Assembly: GCF_000242615.2 (NCBI RefSeq)
Contig: NZ_KI912268.1
Span: 325,229 to 389,228, forward strand
Source: Holophaga foetida DSM 6591
GTDB lineage: Bacteria > Acidobacteriota > Holophagae > Holophagales > Holophagaceae
Reading direction: 5' to 3'
Length of the DNA stretch: 64,000 nt
The notes beneath the pieces were generated by a model. It worked only from the letters and a program-made list of their open reading frames with translations, did no database searches and had not been told where the DNA came from. Shown in pieces: positions 25,236 through 34,417 of the stretch. Position numbers and translations under genes: made by a program. Each line of letters starts with the position of its first letter. The first letter of the stretch is position 1.

Positions 25236-26117
25236 TTACCTTCGGTTCCAGTGCAGCTTCTGTTGGAGAAGCTTGAAGAAGGGCAGGTCCGGGTTCTGGA
25301 GCAGGGTCACGGAACGGGGGGCTTTCCGGAGAATCACCCGATCGCCCGGGAGCATGGGGTACTCCAGCTGGCCGTCCAGGGTCAGGTGGGCCTCGTCGGT
25401 CTGCTCCAGGGTGATGCAGATGGAAACGCTTCCCGGAACCACCGTTGGCCGAAGGGTGAGGCTGTGGGGGCAGATGGGGGAGATGACCCAGGCGTCCAGG
25501 GTCGGATGGAGGATGGGACCCCCGGCCGAAAGGGAGTAGCCGGTGGAACCGGTGGGGGAGGACACGATCAGGCCGTCGGCCTTGATGATGGCCGCGGGGA
25601 AGCCGTCGATGTGCAGGCCGAACTCCAGGATTCTGGCCAGGGTGCCCTTGCTCAGCACCGCATCGTTTAGGACGGATTGCTGGACCAGGACTTCCTCGCC
25701 CCGCCTCAGTTCGGCGTGGAGCATGGAGCGCTCTTCCGGGATCAGTTCTCCCGCAAAGTAGGCCTGGACGATGTGGCGGGCGTCGGAGGCGGGATGGGCT
25801 GTGAGGAATCCCAGGGAACCCAGATTGACTCCCAGGAGGGGGACCCCGTTGTGTCCCATGGTCCGCGCAGCGGAAAGCAGGGTCCCGTCCCCGCCCAGCA
25901 CCAGGCAGAGATCTGCAAGGGGCAGGGCCTCGGAAAGGATCTCCTCTCCATGGAGCTCGTCCGGGGGAAGCCCCGCGCTTTCCCAGGCCGGGAGAAGCGA
26001 GGGCTGGGCCCGGATGACCCACCCCTTCTCCAGGAAGAGGGGGACCACCGCCCGGAGGGTGCCGGGGAGCCATTCGGATTTCAGCTTGGCCACGATGGCC
26101 AGTATCGGTGCGCGCAT
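25236..26117 (-). CDS. nadK: NAD kinase
   Basis: 293 residues from ATG 26117 (MRAPILAIVAKL); the longer frame adds 38 residues that do not match the family. NadK phosphorylates NAD to NADP. Diagnostic motifs are LVLGGDGTLLSAARTM, GVNLGSLGFLT, LNDAVLSKG and the conserved SPTGSTGYSLSAGGPI. It is divergent from PBP1A with a 46-bp gap that must hold both promoters. Confidence 0.93.
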   Translation of the reverse strand: MRAPILAIVAKLKSEWLPGTLRAVVPLFLEKGWVIRAQPSLLPAWESAGLPPDELHGEEILSEALPLADLCLVLGGDGTLLSAARTMGHNGVPLLGVNLGSLGFLTAHPASDARHIVQAYFAGELIPEERSMLHAELRRGEEVLVQQSVLNDAVLSKGTLARILEFGLHIDGFPAAIIKADGLIVSSPTGSTGYSLSAGGPILHPTLDAWVISPICPHSLTLRPTVVPGSVSICITLEQTDEAHLTLDGQLEYPMLPGDRVILRKAPRSVTLLQNPDLPFFKLLQQKLHWNRR

Positions 26118-26163
26118 AAGCTTGGAAGCCTGTCTAGGTGAGCTCCTAGGGTAACCTGAGAGG

Positions 26164-28602
26164 ATGACGAAGCGATCCTCCATTCGCCCCAAGACCTCCT
26201 CGCGCCTCAGCCCCCTCATGCGCCGCGTCATCTGGTGCGTGCTGGGCCTGGGGGCCGCATGCCTCGTTGTCCTGGCCGTGGCCTGGTCCTGGATGAGCCG
26301 GGATGCCGATGCCTATCTGGAGCACTTCGCCCTGCGGGTGCCCAAGACCATCACCAAGGTTCTGGACCGCAACGGGGACACCATCGGGATCTTCGCGGAG
26401 GAGAACCGTGTCGTGATCCCCTTTGGGGACATCCCCAAGGCCTTCGTGGGGGCGGTGATCGCCACAGAGGACGCCGACTTCATGAACCACAAAGGGGTTT
26501 CGGCCAAGGGCTTCGTCCGGGCCTTCTTCAATTTCGCCACCAGCTTCGGCCGCCGCCAGGAAGGGGCGTCCACCCTCACCATGCAGCTGGTCCGCACGGT
26601 CACCGCCAAGCGCGAGAAGCGCCTGGACCGCAAGCTCAAGGAGGTCATCCTGGCTTTGAAGCTGGAAAAGGCCTACACCAAGAAGCAGATCTTCGAGCAG
26701 TACGCGAACGAGGTCTACTTCGGAGGCGGTCGCTACGGCATTGAGGCGGCGGCCCAGTTCTACTTCGGCAAGAGCGCTGCCCAGCTCAATGTGGAAGAGT
26801 GTGCTCTCCTGGCAGGGCTGGTGCAGAGTCCCAACTACTACAACCCCTACAATGCCGACCCCCGGGCCCGGGTCGCGGCCAAGGCCCGTCGGGACCACGT
26901 ACTCCGTCGGATGGCGGACGAAGGCTACCTGAAGCAGGCGGATGCCAAGCTCCTGGTGGAGCATCCCATCCGTCTGGCCCGGGAACATGCCACCGAAGAG
27001 GCCATTGCTCCCTACCCTGTGGAGGAGATCCGGAAATACCTTTACGAGAAATACGGGAAGGACAAGGTGTTGGGTGGCGGACTTGAAGTCCACACCACCA
27101 TCGATTCCGTGTGGCAGCAGGCGGCCAATGAGGCTGTGCGCAAGGGGCTCAAGGCTGTGGACCGCCGTCGGGGCTTTCGCAAGGAGAGTGTGGAGTTCGT
27201 CGCGAGCCCTGAGAGCGTCCAGCTTCCCGGATGGAACCGCTTCCTGGAGGTGGGGGATTCGGTGCGAGGCGTGATCCTGGGGTGGCGGGGAGGATCCGCC
27301 CAGGTGCGGATCGGGAAGACGACCTTGGACGTGCCGACCTCGGCTTTCGCCTGGGCTGGGCAGGGGGTTGCCGGGAGCCTTGTCCGGGGGGCGGCGCCCC
27401 TCTTCATGGTGAAGGCTACCTCCAGCGGTGTTCCCACGCAGGTGGAACTGGATCAGGAGCCCTCCGTGGAGGGGGCGCTCCTGGCGGTGGACCACCGGAC
27501 CGGCGAGATCCGCGCCATGGTGGGCGGCTACGACTTCAACCGGAGCAAGTTCAACCGCAGCTGGCAGGCCGAGCGGCAGGTGGGATCCACCATGAAGGCC
27601 TTCGTCTACGGCGCGGCCTTCGGCCGGGGCATGACTCCCGCCACCATGGTGGACGATGTGCCCACCCGCTTCACCTTCGGCAGGGATCTCTACCAACCCA
27701 AGAACTACGAGCACAACTACTGGGGACCTATTCCCGTGTGGGAGGCCCTCCGGGACTCCCGGAACATCCCGGCCGTTCGCACTCTGGAGGCCGCTGGCAT
27801 CGGCAATGTCATCGATTTCGCCCGGAAGGCCGGTGTCCAGGGGCGCATGCCCTCCGTGCCCAGCCTTGCCCTCGGCAGCGCCGACCTGACCCTGAAGGAC
27901 ATGGTGCGGGGCTACGCCACGATTGCCAATGGAGGGGTCCAGTCGCCCTCGCCCTTCCTGATCAAGAAGATCGTGGACCGCACTGGCAAGGTGCTGGAGG
28001 AGCATGAAGGGGTGCAGGGAGAGGTGGCCCTGGATCCCATGAGCGATTTTCAGCTCATCCAGTGTCTTCAGGGCGTGGCCCAGTCCGGCACCGGTGCCCG
28101 TTCCAATGAGCTGGGCTGGCCGGTGGCGGGGAAGACCGGCACTACGGATGACAACACCGACGGCTGGTTCCTGGGCTTCTCCACCCGTGTCACCTGCGGT
28201 GTCTGGGTGGGCCTGGACGCCAAGAAGACCATCTTCCGTGGGGCCGATGGTGCCAAGGTGGCCCTTCCCATCTGGGTGGACTTCATGAAGACGGCCCTCC
28301 AGACCACCCCCCGGGAGGAGTTCAAGGCTCCCGAGGGCATGGAGTGGGTCAAGATCGACCGGGTCACTGGGCTGAGGGCCGGCGGGGGCTCGGATCGCAC
28401 GCTGTCCCTAGCCTTCAAGCCCGGCACAGCCCCCTCGGCGGAATCAGATGCCGCAGCGGTTCTCCGAGTCCAGGAGGCCAAGTCCCAGGCCAATTCCGGG
28501 GGCGCCGAGGATCGCCCCTGGGGAACCAATCAACTCCCTGATCCGCCCCCACCCCCCACGCCCGGGGTGAACTGGACCAACGTCGAGGACCCGAATAAGT
28601 AA
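26164..28602 (+). CDS. mrcA: Class A penicillin-binding protein 1A
   Basis: 812 residues, bifunctional peptidoglycan synthase. One N-terminal membrane anchor (about 21-43), then glycosyltransferase 51 with catalytic Glu102 in IATEDADFMNHKG and QGAS-like QEGASTLTMQ. A linker/OB region precedes the transpeptidase, which has Ser475-x-x-Lys478 (GSTMKAF), an SRN motif in DSRNIPAVR and KTG at 657-659 (GKTGTTDDNTDGWF). The C-terminus is proline-rich (PDPPPPPTPG). The ATG at 26164 follows a GAGAGG site at close range. Confidence 0.93.
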   Translation: MTKRSSIRPKTSSRLSPLMRRVIWCVLGLGAACLVVLAVAWSWMSRDADAYLEHFALRVPKTITKVLDRNGDTIGIFAEENRVVIPFGDIPKAFVGAVIATEDADFMNHKGVSAKGFVRAFFNFATSFGRRQEGASTLTMQLVRTVTAKREKRLDRKLKEVILALKLEKAYTKKQIFEQYANEVYFGGGRYGIEAAAQFYFGKSAAQLNVEECALLAGLVQSPNYYNPYNADPRARVAAKARRDHVLRRMADEGYLKQADAKLLVEHPIRLAREHATEEAIAPYPVEEIRKYLYEKYGKDKVLGGGLEVHTTIDSVWQQAANEAVRKGLKAVDRRRGFRKESVEFVASPESVQLPGWNRFLEVGDSVRGVILGWRGGSAQVRIGKTTLDVPTSAFAWAGQGVAGSLVRGAAPLFMVKATSSGVPTQVELDQEPSVEGALLAVDHRTGEIRAMVGGYDFNRSKFNRSWQAERQVGSTMKAFVYGAAFGRGMTPATMVDDVPTRFTFGRDLYQPKNYEHNYWGPIPVWEALRDSRNIPAVRTLEAAGIGNVIDFARKAGVQGRMPSVPSLALGSADLTLKDMVRGYATIANGGVQSPSPFLIKKIVDRTGKVLEEHEGVQGEVALDPMSDFQLIQCLQGVAQSGTGARSNELGWPVAGKTGTTDDNTDGWFLGFSTRVTCGVWVGLDAKKTIFRGADGAKVALPIWVDFMKTALQTTPREEFKAPEGMEWVKIDRVTGLRAGGGSDRTLSLAFKPGTAPSAESDAAAVLRVQEAKSQANSGGAEDRPWGTNQLPDPPPPPTPGVNWTNVEDPNK

Positions 28603-28707
28603 GCATTTCACCCGGAGGGCGCGGAGGAGATGCTTCCCCGCTGCTGTTTTTTATCCTGTTGCTCGGCTGCCTTTACATCTCCACCTCTTTCACCCGGAGC
28701 TCGTCAC

Positions 28708-29382
28708 ATGAAAAGAATCTCAGTTTCCCTGGGCCTACTGCTCGCACTGGCTGCACCCCTTTCCGCTCAAGGGGCCCGCATGATCCGGAGGGGTGAAGTC
28801 TTTCGATGGACCGCCAATAGCGGCCATAAAGGCATGATGAAAATCATCTCAGTGGATGGACCGCTCTTTGAGATGGAACAGACCAATGAGATGAACCGAT
28901 CCGCCGGGGCCGTCCGGTTATACGGAGCGGTGATCAATAACGGAAGAAGGGTCGTGCTGTTGAACGTTGGCCAGTGGAAGGAAGTCTGGGATGGTGCCCT
29001 TAGGGATGACGAGATCACCGGGGATCTCACGACGGCCTCCGCCAGCTTCACCTTCAAGATCGCCCCTGCGGCCATGGACCGCCAAGGGAGGGAAGAGACC
29101 GCCCCATTCATTACAGGCAGAACCTTTCGATGGGAAACCGGCGCAGCGGGGGGCCAGAATGGAACCCTGTACGTGACCCATACCAAGGGCAATTCCTTCT
29201 ACCTGGAACAGAAGAACGACAGGAACCAGGCCGCCGGGATCATCAAGCTGGAAGGCGAGGTGAAGGGTGATCAGATCTATATCTACAACCGTAAATGGCG
29301 CGAAACCTGGATTGGAGTGTCCAGGCGTGGAAGGGTGACTGGGAAGATCAACAATCAGACGGAATTCAGGATCTTCGAATAG
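28708..29382 (+). CDS. Secreted protein with two tandem beta-rich repeats
   Basis: 224 residues from ATG 28708 with GGAG upstream; a signal peptide (MKRISVSLGLLLALAAPLSAQG) decides this start. The mature part is two related units of about 90 residues: RGEVFRWTANSGHKGMM... and TGRTFRWETGAAGGQNGTL.... They share FRW, an E-Q-x-N pair, the alternation RSAGAVRLYG/QAAGIIKLEG, and W-K-E-V-W/W-R-E-T-W. The pattern suggests an internal duplication of a ligand-binding beta domain. No known family recognised. The 105 bp before it carries a partial copy of the dispersed repeat. Confidence 0.75.
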   Translation: MKRISVSLGLLLALAAPLSAQGARMIRRGEVFRWTANSGHKGMMKIISVDGPLFEMEQTNEMNRSAGAVRLYGAVINNGRRVVLLNVGQWKEVWDGALRDDEITGDLTTASASFTFKIAPAAMDRQGREETAPFITGRTFRWETGAAGGQNGTLYVTHTKGNSFYLEQKNDRNQAAGIIKLEGEVKGDQIYIYNRKWRETWIGVSRRGRVTGKINNQTEFRIFE

Positions 29383-29412
29383 TTCTTTAATTGCGCTTGA
29401 CTGTTCTTCTGC

Positions 29413-29483
29413 TTTTATCCTACCCATTCTGCATATCCTGTTGAAAAGCTTTGAACAGGATATGCAGAATGGCCAGGATAAAA
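29413..29483. repeat. Near-perfect 30-bp inverted repeat
   Basis: Arms 29413-29442 and 29454-29483 (TTTTATCC, then CATTCTGCATATCCTGTT and the complement) pair with only a few mismatches around an 11-base loop; the central 18 bp are perfect. It lies 30 bp after the secreted protein gene and may act as its transcript end. A related sequence (GGATATCC ... GGACAGGATTGGCAGGATGG) occurs at 35763-35826, so it is probably a repeat family rather than only a terminator. Confidence 0.7.
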
Positions 29484-29543
29484 TAATTAGAATATATGAC
29501 TGTTGGTGAAGGCTGCTGATACGCATTCGGAAAACAATAAAAT

Positions 29544-29586
29544 CCACCACCAAGCAACCCCACGCGGCGGGGTTGCTTGGTGGTGG
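29544..29586 (-). terminator. Intrinsic terminator of the UroD-family methyltransferase gene
   Basis: Perfect 18-bp stem: 29544-29561 pairs with 29569-29586 around ACGCGGC. Read on the minus strand it is followed by ATTTTATTGTTTT, a good U-rich tail. It lies 40 bp beyond the gene's stop at 29627. Confidence 0.8.
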
Positions 29587-29626
29587 AAGTGGCTTCTAGA
29601 TCTTCACGATTGATGGCAAACGGGTA

Positions 29627-30763
29627 TCAGTTGTAGCGTCCGTATTTGTCCACGGCCTCGAACATGGCCTTCACGTTCTCGTGCTTGGCGTTCATGGGCA
29701 TGGTGCAGGCGGGGCGGAGGATGAAGCCGGTGCCGTCCTTGCCGACGGTGGTGATGAGCTTCCTGCAGTATTCGTCCACTTCCGTGGGGCTTCCGAGGGC
29801 CAGCATGGAGGAGGGGATGTCGCCGGAAATGGCGGCGTGGCCCTTCAGGATCTCATGGGCCTTGAAGATGTCCGTTTCGCCATCCAATTCCACGGCGAAC
29901 TTCCCCTTGGGGAGCTGGAGGAAATTCTCGAGGTTGGGACCCCAGTCCGTGTCCATGTGGAAGATGGGAACGACTCCCTGGGCGATGAGCTTTTCGGCCA
30001 TGTCCTTGATGAAGGGCCAGGAGAACTTTTCGAAGTTCTTGGGGCTCAGGAAGGTGGAGCTGGTGCGGGTGCAGGGGACGAAGGCGCGGCGGATGCCGTT
30101 GCCTTTGATCGATTTCATGGCCAGCTTGAAGAAGTCCTCGTTGAAGCGCCAGAGGATCTCCACCAGCTCGTCCTTCATCTGGAACATGTCCTTGACGTAG
30201 TTCCCCATGCCCCGGGTGAGCGAGAAGAGTTCGTTGCCTGTGGGGGCCCCTGCGCCGTAGAGGAAGCTCTGGCCGCGCTTGAGCGTCGACTTGATCTCCT
30301 TCTTCTGGTAGATGTCCGACTTGATGAAGCCCCAGATGAGGTAGGGGGTGCTGGTCTTGTGGATGTTCTTGAGGAGCTTCAGGTAGAAGGGCTGGAGGCC
30401 CTTAGCCTTCACAATCCGGAGCTCCTCCCGGGAGACGACCTCCAGCTCCAGGGTCTGGTACATGTCGTTGTCCGGCAACTCGGTGCCCGGGAACTTGTAG
30501 TGGTTGAACCCGACGTGACGCATCAGGTTGGCATCGCCGTACATGTAGTGCATTGCCGCATTGCAGTCCCACTGGGGGTAGGCGGCGGCCAGCTTGTCGT
30601 AGGCGGCCATGGCGGACTTCCAGTTCCACATGAACTCCTTGTTCGTGATCCCGGCGAACTGGGCCGCGTATGAGGTGATCCAGGGGGCGCAGACGATGCG
30701 GTCCACGGGCTGGAGGGCGAGGGCAGCCTGGATCCGCTGCTCTGGGGTCATGGTGCGGGTCAT
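29627..30763 (-). CDS. Uroporphyrinogen-decarboxylase-fold corrinoid methyltransferase
   Basis: 378 residues from the ATG at 30763, which follows GGAGG at 5 bp; the in-frame ATG at 30775 overlaps that site. The UroD/MtaA-type TIM barrel is recognised by TPEQRIQAALALQPVDRI at the N-terminus and by the later FHMDTDWGPNLENF and RPACTMPMNAKHENVKAM blocks, whose His and Cys positions suit zinc binding for thiolate chemistry. Members of this fold move methyl groups between corrinoid proteins and substrates such as coenzyme M, chloromethane or aryl methyl ethers. True haem-pathway HemE is unlikely because the substrate-anchoring motifs differ. LysR and MFS genes follow directly upstream. Confidence 0.8.
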   Translation of the reverse strand: MTRTMTPEQRIQAALALQPVDRIVCAPWITSYAAQFAGITNKEFMWNWKSAMAAYDKLAAAYPQWDCNAAMHYMYGDANLMRHVGFNHYKFPGTELPDNDMYQTLELEVVSREELRIVKAKGLQPFYLKLLKNIHKTSTPYLIWGFIKSDIYQKKEIKSTLKRGQSFLYGAGAPTGNELFSLTRGMGNYVKDMFQMKDELVEILWRFNEDFFKLAMKSIKGNGIRRAFVPCTRTSSTFLSPKNFEKFSWPFIKDMAEKLIAQGVVPIFHMDTDWGPNLENFLQLPKGKFAVELDGETDIFKAHEILKGHAAISGDIPSSMLALGSPTEVDEYCRKLITTVGKDGTGFILRPACTMPMNAKHENVKAMFEAVDKYGRYN

Positions 30764-30871
30764 AAAGACCTCCATATGTCAGATGATTGGTATGGAGGTT
30801 ATTCTACTATGTGAAGATATGATTTGCGTTGATGTAATTATTGCATGGGGCCATGGAGGGATTCGATACCC

Positions 30872-31759
30872 TCAGGGCACTATCCCGAATTCCCGCAGCA
30901 GAAGGGGCAGGGAGGGGTTGGCATTGTCCCCGCGCCAGGTCAGGACTAGGTCCACGGCCAGGTCCTCGTCCTCCAGGTCCCGGGCCAGGAGCTTGAAGTT
31001 GGAGTAGTAGAGGGCGGACTGGCGGGTGAGGAAGCCCACCCCCAGCCCCGACTCGATGAGAAAGAGCATGGTCTCGAAGCTGGAGGTGCGGCGCACCACG
31101 TTGGGGGAAAAGCCCCGCTTCAGGAAGCGTTCGAGGATCCAGGTAGCGCCCGTGGAGCCCGAATCCGGCGCGCTCATGGTGACCATGGGGACGTCCCGGA
31201 GATCGGCGATGCAGAGGTGTTCCCGGGTGGCCAGGGGGTGGTCAGGGGGCATGACCACGGCCACGTTCTCACCGCAGAGGCGCAGCTGCCGCAGGCCTTC
31301 GAAGGGCTCCAGGCCGAAGGAGAAGGTGACGCCGACATCCAGGGAGCCGTCCCGCAGCCCATCGTTCAGGCCCTGCATGGAGGGTTGGGTGAGGGACAGG
31401 CTGATGTTGGGGTGGGTCAGGGGGAAGCGTTTCACCACATCCCCCAGGACCCGCTCCATGGAGCTGAGGAAGCCGATGGCCAGGGTCCCCGCGGCGCCCG
31501 ACTTGGCCATCCAGGCCTTGTTGATGGCCTCGTTGAGGTCTTCCAGGATCCGGCCAACCTCCTGGGCGAAGATGGTGCCGGAGGCCGTCAGGCTCACCCC
31601 CTGCTTGTCCCGGTGGAAGAGCTTCATATCCAGCTGCCGCTCCAGTTCCGCGATCTGGTAGCTCACCGTGGACTGGTTCACCGCCAGGTGCTTGGCCGCA
31701 TCCGAGAAGTTCAGGTATCTGGCCACCAGGGTGAAGCAGTGCAGCTGCTTGATGTCCAC
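30872..31759 (-). CDS. LysR-family transcriptional regulator
   Basis: 295 residues from GTG 31759, five bases after the MFS stop and preceded by GGAG; the longer frame would run into the MFS gene. The N-terminal HTH (LHCFTLVARYLNFSDAAKHLAVNQSTVSYQIAELERQL) and LysR effector domain are complete. It is probably co-transcribed with the MFS carrier and may control the adjacent methyltransferase gene, whose start is 108 bp beyond its stop. Confidence 0.9.
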   Translation of the reverse strand: MDIKQLHCFTLVARYLNFSDAAKHLAVNQSTVSYQIAELERQLDMKLFHRDKQGVSLTASGTIFAQEVGRILEDLNEAINKAWMAKSGAAGTLAIGFLSSMERVLGDVVKRFPLTHPNISLSLTQPSMQGLNDGLRDGSLDVGVTFSFGLEPFEGLRQLRLCGENVAVVMPPDHPLATREHLCIADLRDVPMVTMSAPDSGSTGATWILERFLKRGFSPNVVRRTSSFETMLFLIESGLGVGFLTRQSALYYSNFKLLARDLEDEDLAVDLVLTWRGDNANPSLPLLLREFGIVP

Positions 31760-31763
31760 AGGT

Positions 31764-32984
31764 CTACTCCACGAAGTCGAGGTCCCGCCCATGGGTTTCC
31801 TCCAGGCCCCAGAGGGAGAAGCCCGCCAGGGCGAAGCAGGCCAGGCCCACCACCCAGGCCGCCGAGACGAAACCCAGGCGCTCCTTGAAGGTCATGAATC
31901 CCAGGGTGATGAGAGGCACGGCGCCCCGGACGAAATTGGGCACGGTGGTGGCCACGGTGGAACGGAGGTTGGTGCCGAACTGCTCGGCGGCGATGGTGAC
32001 GAAGACTGCCCAGTAGCCGCAGGCCAGGCCGAGGTACAGGGCCAGGAGGTAGAAGAGGAAGGGGGTGAGGCCCCGGGTGAGGAGGTAGACGGCCACCCCC
32101 AGCACGGTTCCGGCGATGAAGAGGCCCACCACCTTCTTGCGGGTGCCCCAGATCTGGCTGAGCACCCCGCTGAAGACGCTGCCCAGGGTGATGCCGGTGT
32201 AGCAGCAGGCGACCGCTGTTCCCGCCACGATGGGGCCTGTGACCCCCAGCTTCGGCGCGAACTCCGGTCCCAGGGTGATCAGGATGGCCACCACGAACCA
32301 GGTGGGCAGACCGATGAGGATGCAGCGGACATAGCGCCCCAGACGATTGAGATTCGTGAAGAGGGCGAAGAAGTTCCCCCGGGAGACGCCCTCGTGTCCC
32401 AGGTTCTTGAAGATGGCGCTCTCGCGGATGCTCACCCGCATGCAGAGCAGGACCAGTCCCAGGATGCCCCCCACCAGGTAGCCTGCACGCCAGGGCAGGT
32501 ACTTGCCTACCAGGCTGGCGGCCACGGTGCCGAAGATCCCCACTGCCGCCACGATGGTGGTGCCGTAGCCCCGCAGGTCCTTGGGAAGAATCTCGCTCAC
32601 CAGAGTGACGGCGGCCCCCAGTTCCCCCGCCAGCCCGAAGCCCGCCAGGAAGCGCCACAGGGTATAGGTTTCCATGCTGTGGACGAAGGCGTTGGCGATA
32701 TTGGCGATGGAGTAGAGGGCGATGCTGCCGAAGAGCGTGGAAAGGCGGCCCTTCTTGTCTCCGAGCACCCCCCAGAAGATGCCTCCCAGGAGCATGCCGA
32801 TCATCTGAGCGTTGAGGAGATGGGCGTAGGGGGCGATCTGGGCGCTTCCGGTGAAGCCCATGTCCCGCAGGCTGGGCTGCCGGAGGATCGGGAAGAGCAG
32901 GAGGTCGAACATGTCCACGAAGTAGCCCAGGGCGGCCACGAGGACAGTCAGGTTGAAGATGGCTTTGATTCTGGATTCGGACAT
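31764..32984 (-). CDS. MFS transporter, aromatic-acid/sugar-porter type
   Basis: 406 residues with twelve predicted membrane segments. Signatures are FVDMFDLLLFPILRQ in segment 1, GGIFWGVLGDKKGR in loop 2-3 and the R-x-x-A-G-x-G-L-A-G-E-L-G-A segment. These fit the aromatic acid:H+ symporter/metabolite:H+ symporter group. It heads a two-gene unit with LysR. Import of a methoxylated aromatic or organic acid for the methyltransferase downstream is an inference from context. Confidence 0.88.
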   Translation of the reverse strand: MSESRIKAIFNLTVLVAALGYFVDMFDLLLFPILRQPSLRDMGFTGSAQIAPYAHLLNAQMIGMLLGGIFWGVLGDKKGRLSTLFGSIALYSIANIANAFVHSMETYTLWRFLAGFGLAGELGAAVTLVSEILPKDLRGYGTTIVAAVGIFGTVAASLVGKYLPWRAGYLVGGILGLVLLCMRVSIRESAIFKNLGHEGVSRGNFFALFTNLNRLGRYVRCILIGLPTWFVVAILITLGPEFAPKLGVTGPIVAGTAVACCYTGITLGSVFSGVLSQIWGTRKKVVGLFIAGTVLGVAVYLLTRGLTPFLFYLLALYLGLACGYWAVFVTIAAEQFGTNLRSTVATTVPNFVRGAVPLITLGFMTFKERLGFVSAAWVVGLACFALAGFSLWGLEETHGRDLDFVE

Positions 32985-32996
32985 GCATCCATGTTA

Positions 32997-33031
32997 AACG
33001 CCTGGGCCCCCGTTTTGGGGGCCCGGGCGTT
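32997..33031 (-). terminator. GC-rich hairpin after the delta-60-repeat gene
   Basis: AACGCCTGGGCCCCC pairs with GGGGGCCCGGGCGTT (32997-33011 and 33017-33031, one wobble pair) around GTTTT. It starts 18 bp after the lipoprotein's stop. The tail is weak in U, so efficiency is uncertain. Confidence 0.6.
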
Positions 33032-33048
33032 CAAGATTCAACTGCGTC

Positions 33049-34329
33049 TCATGGATAGAAACGCACCAGGGCGAGCTTGTTGGCCGAGCTGATCGTGGTG
33101 TAGCCGACGGCTACGATCTTGTCGTCGCTCTGCTGGGCCATGGCCTGGATGACATTGGCACTGCTGTCTGAAATCGATCCCGTGAGCAGTCCGCTGGTGC
33201 CGAAGGTCGAGTCCAGCGTTCCCGAGGTGTCGTAGCGGGCGAAGCCGAAGTAGCTGCCCGCTGTGCCGCCCGCCAGGAGCATGCCGTCGCTCTGGAGAAC
33301 CAGGCTGTTGACGCCGTCGCCGGTGCTGGTGGAGAAGTCGGTCGTGACCACGCCTCCCGTTCCGAAGCTGGTGTCGAGGGCGCCTGCGGTGGTGTAGCGG
33401 ACCAGGGCGAAGCGATAGGAGGTGCCGACGAACGCCCCGCCGCCCGCCACGATCTTGCCATCGCTCTGGATGACGACACTGGTGGCGTGGTCATCGGAGG
33501 TGCTGATGGACTCGGTGACCATGCCATCGCTGCTGAAGCCGGTGTCCAGGCTGCCGACACTGGTGTATCTGGCCAATGCAAAATTGCTGTTGTAGGAGCC
33601 CGCGGCCACGATCTGGGTGCCGCTGAAGGCCAGGGCGTAGACCTGGCTGTCGGCGCTTCCGAAGGAGGTCTCGCGGATGCCGCTGGAGCCGAAGTCGGTG
33701 TCCAGGGTGCCTTCGCTATCGAATCGGGCCAGGGTGAAGACCATAGCGCTGGAGGGCACGGCGTAGCCGCCCACGATGATGTTGTCACTGCTGTCGATGA
33801 GGAGGGCCCGGGCCCTGGAGGCTGTTCCGATGGTCTGGGTGACCTTGCCCGAGCTTCCGAAGCTTGTGTCCAGGTCTCCGACGTCAGTGAACCGCGCCAG
33901 GGCGACCTGAGGCTGCCCGGAGCTGATGCAATAGCCTGCCAGGACGATCTTTCCATCGCTCTGCAGGCCGATGGCGAGGGCCTCAGCATTCACGCTGCCG
34001 AAGGAGGCTGTATTGATGCCATCGCCGCTGAATGTGGTATCCAGGCTCCCGGAAGTCGTGTAGCGGGCCACTGCGAAGTTCTTGTATGTGCCGTTGTAGG
34101 AATACCCGGCGACCACGATCTTTCCGTCGTCCTGGATGACCATCGCCTAGGCGGCGTCGTTGGTGCCTCCGATGGACGTCGTGACCATGCCGCTGCTGCC
34201 GAAGGTCGAGTCCAGGGTTCCGCCCCCGTCTGTGCTCACCGTCTGGCTTGTGCCTGCACCGCCGCAGGCCAGGCTGAGGAGCAGGACCAGGCCGCCCATG
34301 GAAAGGAGATTGCGCCGCGTCCAGAACAA
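33049..34329 (-). pseudogene. Delta-60-repeat beta-propeller lipoprotein interrupted by an in-frame amber codon
   Basis: Two pieces in the same frame are divided by TAG at 34147-34149. The first 60 codons give a lipoprotein signal (MFWTRRNLLSMGGLVLLLSLACGG, lipobox LSLAC) and the first repeat (GGTLDSTFGSSGMVTTSIGG). The remaining about 365 codons carry successive GTLDTxFGSxG ... IQSDGKIVVAGY units, the delta-60 repeat found in secreted propeller-like proteins. Sequence resumes perfectly after the stop (A-MVIQDDGKIVVAGYSYN). Aligned repeats show variable polar residues at the stop position, so one change from CAG or GAG would explain it. Alternatives are readthrough, two separate genes with restart at MVIQ, or a sequencing error. 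Confidence 0.8.
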
Positions 34330-34417
34330 AGGGTCCTCCAGTAGATGGATCGATGATCGTCTCCTGGAGACCCTAGCACGAAGCCGTGGTGATGGTTTGT
34401 CTAAAGATAGGATGGAT

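Noticed and set aside
26146..28005. 619-codon minus-strand frame opposite PBP1A
   Set aside because: Shadow of the PBP1A gene with low-complexity His/Gly/Pro composition and no family motif.
29627..30763. Haem-pathway uroporphyrinogen decarboxylase (HemE)
   Set aside because: The N-terminal and His/Cys blocks fit the corrinoid methyltransferase branch, and no other haem genes are present.
32985..33048. Riboswitch upstream of the MFS gene at 31764
   Set aside because: The only structure is a simple hairpin placed correctly as a terminator for the converging minus-strand lipoprotein gene upstream.
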